Source of the DNA: Deltaproteobacteria bacterium
Lineage (GTDB): Bacteria; Desulfobacterota; Binatia; Binatales; Binataceae
DNA: 64,000 bases
Direction of reading: 5' to 3'
Assembly: GCA_021831785.1 (NCBI GenBank)
Contig: JAKBMB010000024.1
Span: 1-64,000 of the forward strand
Below are positions 61,453 to 64,000 of the stretch, piece by piece. The translations under genes were made by a program, and so were the position numbers. Below the pieces are notes generated by a model. It saw only the letters and a program-made list of their open reading frames with translations, did not search any database and was not told where the DNA came from. Each line of letters begins with the position of its first letter. The first letter of the stretch is position 1.

Positions 61453-62540
61453 CGGAACTTTTGCACAGCGAAGAATATGGAGACGTGATCGCCGAGGAGG
61501 ATTTCGATCGCGAGAAACTCAAGACCTATCTGAGCGAAAGAATTTCCGAGGCGCAACTGCCGATGGAGGTGCATCAGTTCCGTGGCGGCCACTCGAACCT
61601 AACCTACCTGCTGCGCTTCGGCGAGCAAGAGTGGGTGATGAGGCGTCCGCCGCTCGGCCCGGTTCCGCCTACGGCGCACGATATGAGCCGGGAGTATCGC
61701 GTTCTGTCAGCGCTATGGCGGGTCTATCCGCCGGCGCCGCGGACCATCTTATTCTGCGAAGATGCCGGCGTGATCGGCGCGCCGTTTTACGTGATGGAGC
61801 GCAGGCGGGGACTGGTCATAAGAATGCGCCAGCCGCTACCGCCCGAGCTTGACACCGGCAGCGAAAGCCGGCGCCGCTTGAGCGCGGCGTTCATCGACGC
61901 CTTAGCGCAGCTTCACAACGTTGACTACGGCGCGATCGGTCTGGGCGCTCTCGGCCGGCCCCAAGGCTTCGTCGAGCGCCAGATAACCGGATGGATGACG
62001 CGCTGGGAGCGGGCAAAGACCCGCGAGGTGGCGCTGATGAACCGGCTGGGCGAGTGGTTCTTATCTCACATGCCGGCACCACAAACGCCCACGCTCCTGC
62101 ACAACGACTTCTTCCTGCACAACGTCATGTTCGACCGGCGGGATTCGAGCAAGCTGAGCGCGGTCCTCGACTGGGAGATGTGCACGCTGGGCGATCCGAT
62201 GGTTGATCTCGGTATAACGCTTGCTTACTGGCGCGAAAGCACGGACGCGGAAGAACTGCTGGCGCTGGCCGAAGGATACCCGCATACGACGCTGCCGGGC
62301 TTTCTTAGGCGCGAGCAGCTTGCCGAGCGCTACGCCCGAGAGACCGGCCGCGACCTAAGCGCTTTGCCTTACTACGTCGCCCTGGCGCACTGGAAGACCG
62401 CGACCGTGGTCGAGCAGATATACTCGCGCTACGCCCGCGGTCAGACGAGCGACCCGCGTTTTGCTATCATGGGCAGGCAGCCGCCGGTGTTGGCCCAAGC
62501 GGCGGCCGAGATCGTCCGCCGCTTGGGCTTCGCCGCCTGA
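61449..62540 (+). CDS. APH/ACAD10-11-type phosphotransferase family protein
   Basis: A 363-residue kinase-fold protein. FRGGHSNLTYLLRFGEQEWV is the N-lobe, MERRRGLVIRM the hinge region, LLHNDFFLHNVMF the catalytic loop (HxDxxxxN) and VLDWEMCTLGDPMVDLGITL the metal loop. In ACAD10/11-like systems such kinases phosphorylate 4-hydroxyacyl-CoAs so that a dehydrogenase can dispose of them; the family dehydrogenase is at 57377. The start at 61449 excludes residues shared with the upstream fragment. Confidence 0.88.
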   Translation: MTELLHSEEYGDVIAEEDFDREKLKTYLSERISEAQLPMEVHQFRGGHSNLTYLLRFGEQEWVMRRPPLGPVPPTAHDMSREYRVLSALWRVYPPAPRTILFCEDAGVIGAPFYVMERRRGLVIRMRQPLPPELDTGSESRRRLSAAFIDALAQLHNVDYGAIGLGALGRPQGFVERQITGWMTRWERAKTREVALMNRLGEWFLSHMPAPQTPTLLHNDFFLHNVMFDRRDSSKLSAVLDWEMCTLGDPMVDLGITLAYWRESTDAEELLALAEGYPHTTLPGFLRREQLAERYARETGRDLSALPYYVALAHWKTATVVEQIYSRYARGQTSDPRFAIMGRQPPVLAQAAAEIVRRLGFAA

Positions 62541-62629
62541 CCGGCGCCACAGATCGTCTGTAACTGACGCAAGTATAATTTGATGAAAGGCGCGCCGGTC
62601 TTTAAAACCGCAAGAGAGGGAGACTCGCT

Positions 62630-63502
62630 TTGCACGAGTTCAGCTACTATGCCCCAAGGAGCCTCAGTGAAGCGATCGGCCTGCTGGCGACTCATGGCGC
62701 GAAGGCGCGGCCCTTGTGCGGCGGTACGGACCTTATCATCCAGATGCGCGCCGGCGCCTTGCGGCCCACCAGCATTATCGATGTCAAACAAATCCGGGAG
62801 CTGCGTCGAATAAGCTTCGACGGCACCACCGGACTTTACCTTGGAGCGGCGGTGCCTTGTGTTGAAGTTTACGAGAATGCGGCTGTTTTGGGGCGCTACC
62901 CGGGATTGGCCGATGCGGCGCGGCTAATCGGGTCGGTCCAAATTCGCCATCGCGCTTCGCTGGGAGGCAATCTCGTCAACGGCTCGCCCGCGGCTGATAG
63001 CGTGCCGGCGCTTATCGCGCTCGGCGCGACCGCGCTTGTCGCCGGACCCGAGGACGAGCGCACGGTGCCGGTCGAAGGGTTTGTCGTCGCGCCGGGCCGC
63101 ACGGTCCTAAGATCAGGCGAGCTGCTGGTGGGGCTGCAAGTCCCGCCGCCGCCGCCGGCCAAATCATCGAGCGCGTATCTGCGCTTCACGCCGCGCAACG
63201 AGATGGACATCGCCGTGGTTGGGGTCGGCGTGGCGCTGGTTATGGACGGCGAGCGGTGCCTTAAGGCGCAGATCGCGCTCGGCGCCGTCGGGCCGACTCA
63301 AATCATCGCCCAAGAGGCGGCCGCGTATCTTACGGGGCGACGGCTTGACCAAGCCGCGCTCGACCATGCGGGGTGGCTGGCGTCGCGGGCGGCGACGCCG
63401 ATCGATGACGCGCGCGGCACCGCCGAGTTTCGCCGCCACATCGTGTCGGTCCTGACGCGCCGGGCTTTACTCGCCGCCGCCGACCGCGCGCGCGTCAACT
63501 GA
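62630..63502 (+). CDS. FAD-binding subunit of a xanthine/CO dehydrogenase-type enzyme
   Basis: A 290-residue CoxM/CutM-type flavoprotein starting at TTG (MHEFSYYAPRSLSEAIGLLA). The FAD motifs are AKARPLCGGTDLIIQMRAG and IRHRASLGGNLVNGSPAAD, followed by the C-terminal FRRHIVSVLTRRAL. It passes electrons between the 2Fe-2S subunit and the acceptor. The iron-sulfur subunit follows on the same strand; the molybdenum subunit presumably lies beyond the window. Substrate class cannot be fixed from this subunit. Confidence 0.92.
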   Translation: MHEFSYYAPRSLSEAIGLLATHGAKARPLCGGTDLIIQMRAGALRPTSIIDVKQIRELRRISFDGTTGLYLGAAVPCVEVYENAAVLGRYPGLADAARLIGSVQIRHRASLGGNLVNGSPAADSVPALIALGATALVAGPEDERTVPVEGFVVAPGRTVLRSGELLVGLQVPPPPPAKSSSAYLRFTPRNEMDIAVVGVGVALVMDGERCLKAQIALGAVGPTQIIAQEAAAYLTGRRLDQAALDHAGWLASRAATPIDDARGTAEFRRHIVSVLTRRALLAAADRARVN

Positions 63503-63660
63503 TGCGGCAGGCTCAGGCGGCGAATCGTCGAGCCGACCGGCGAATATATACGTCAACCGATGCGCACGATGCGCCAGCCGCGCAGTGTACAAGCTATTAC
63601 GGTTCTCAGTAATTGCAATGAGTGAAACGGTAGACCGACATCGAGAGTGAGCAAAGGCAA

Positions 63661-64000
63661 ATGACCAAAGAGCTGATCGAAGCGACCATCAACGGCGAAC
63701 CCGTCGAGTTCCTGTGCGAGCCGCGCCAGAGCTTGCTCGAGGTTTTGCGCGACGTGCTGAACCTGACCGGAACCAAGGAGGGATGTCTGACGGGCGATTG
63801 CGGGGCGTGCAGCGTGATCCTGGACGGCCGCGTGGTCTGCTCTTGTCTGGTGCTGGGAGTGGAGGTTGCCGGCGGCGCGATCGAAACCGTGGAGGGCCTG
63901 GCTGAGGGCACCCACCTCACGGAGCTTCAGCAGACATTCTTGGAGGACGCCGCGCTTCAATGCGGCATCTGCACGCCCGGTTTCCTGATCGCGGCCAAGG
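63661..64000 (+). CDS. 2Fe-2S subunit of the same hydroxylase (cut by window end)
   Basis: The frame opens with ATG at 63661 (MTKELIEATINGEPVEFLCE) and is still open at the last base, 113 residues in. The plant-type ferredoxin cluster cysteines are in GCLTGDCGACSVILDG with a further one in VVCSC, and the second cluster begins with QCGICTPGF. This is the CoxS/CutS small subunit, lacking about the last 40-50 residues. Confidence 0.93.
   Translation, partial: MTKELIEATINGEPVEFLCEPRQSLLEVLRDVLNLTGTKEGCLTGDCGACSVILDGRVVCSCLVLGVEVAGGAIETVEGLAEGTHLTELQQTFLEDAALQCGICTPGFLIAAK

Overview
The window is a high-GC bacterial chromosome segment with dense, mostly intact genes and a complete hopanoid gene set (hpnH, shc, hpnC, hpnD, hpnE, hpnA, hpnG, hpnK). 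It also carries a compact TCA-cycle block (icd, mdh, sucC, sucD), an ExbB-ExbD-TonB energiser, Tat-exported solute binding, and xanthine/CO-dehydrogenase-type subunits. This suits an uncultured, soil-type, Gram-negative aerobe. Candidatus Binatota or another deltaproteobacterium-like lineage would fit, but that placement is inference: no rRNA gene or other phylogenetic marker lies in the window.

Layout. 1-7.5 kb: the 3' end of a HisD-family dehydrogenase, then a binding-protein-dependent ABC importer with two permeases and two different ATPases, then an unrecognised protein, all on the + strand. 7.5-9.3 kb: a gene graveyard with pieces of two IS3-type ORFs, an RbsC-type permease and a tyrosine recombinase, followed by dispersed repeats. 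9.3-14.6 kb (- strand): ndk, sucD, sucC, mdh, icd. 14.6-15.4 kb: repeats. 15.4-21.8 kb: a lipoprotein, a NUDIX hydrolase, an aminotransferase, coaD, rsmD, a ThDP enzyme and an O-methyltransferase. 21.9-23.8 kb: a visibly AT-richer two-gene cassette, an SAMHD1/dGTPase-type HD phosphohydrolase overlapping a YwgA-like protein; it is the best candidate for an under-described system here. 24.2-28.7 kb: a PmbA/TldD-like protein, a Zn phospholipase C-like protein, a family 4 uracil-DNA glycosylase and a histidine phosphatase. 28.8-29.6 kb: an IS630 remnant and a hicBA toxin-antitoxin pair. 29.7-31.9 kb (- strand): a B12-type radical SAM enzyme overlapping a nucleotidyltransferase/CDP-alcohol-phosphotransferase-like membrane protein.

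32.7-49.5 kb is the isoprenoid/hopanoid region: an ATP-grasp protein, a HAD phosphatase, a TetR regulator, hpnH, a polyprenyl diphosphate synthase, a Zn dehydrogenase, shc, dxr, hpnC, hpnD, hpnE, hpnA, a CruF-like carotenoid protein, hpnG (opposite strand) and hpnK. Together these run from MEP-pathway precursor supply (Dxr) through FPP (IspA) and squalene (HpnCDE) to hopene (Shc), adenosylhopane (HpnH) and ribosylhopane (HpnG). 49.8-57.1 kb: an M1 aminopeptidase, ExbB-ExbD-TonB and a large MscS-type channel.

57.4-62.5 kb: an acyl-CoA dehydrogenase and an APH-type phosphotransferase, families often found side by side, are separated by about 2.9 kb of accessory DNA. That DNA holds a small membrane protein, a truncated BrnT with intact BrnA, a C-terminal piece of a type ISP restriction enzyme, a frameshifted RAYT transposase flanked by inverted REP hairpins, and an N-terminal piece resembling a second restriction enzyme family. 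62.6-64 kb: FAD-binding and 2Fe-2S subunits of a molybdenum hydroxylase, the latter cut by the window end.

At least three families of short dispersed repeats occur: a ~120-bp element with 23-24-bp inverted ends, a ~155-270-bp element with imperfect ~27-bp inverted ends, and REP-type hairpins with a GGCTTTAGCC-type core that match those bordering the RAYT gene. No rRNA or tRNA gene, CRISPR array or replication origin was recognised by eye.
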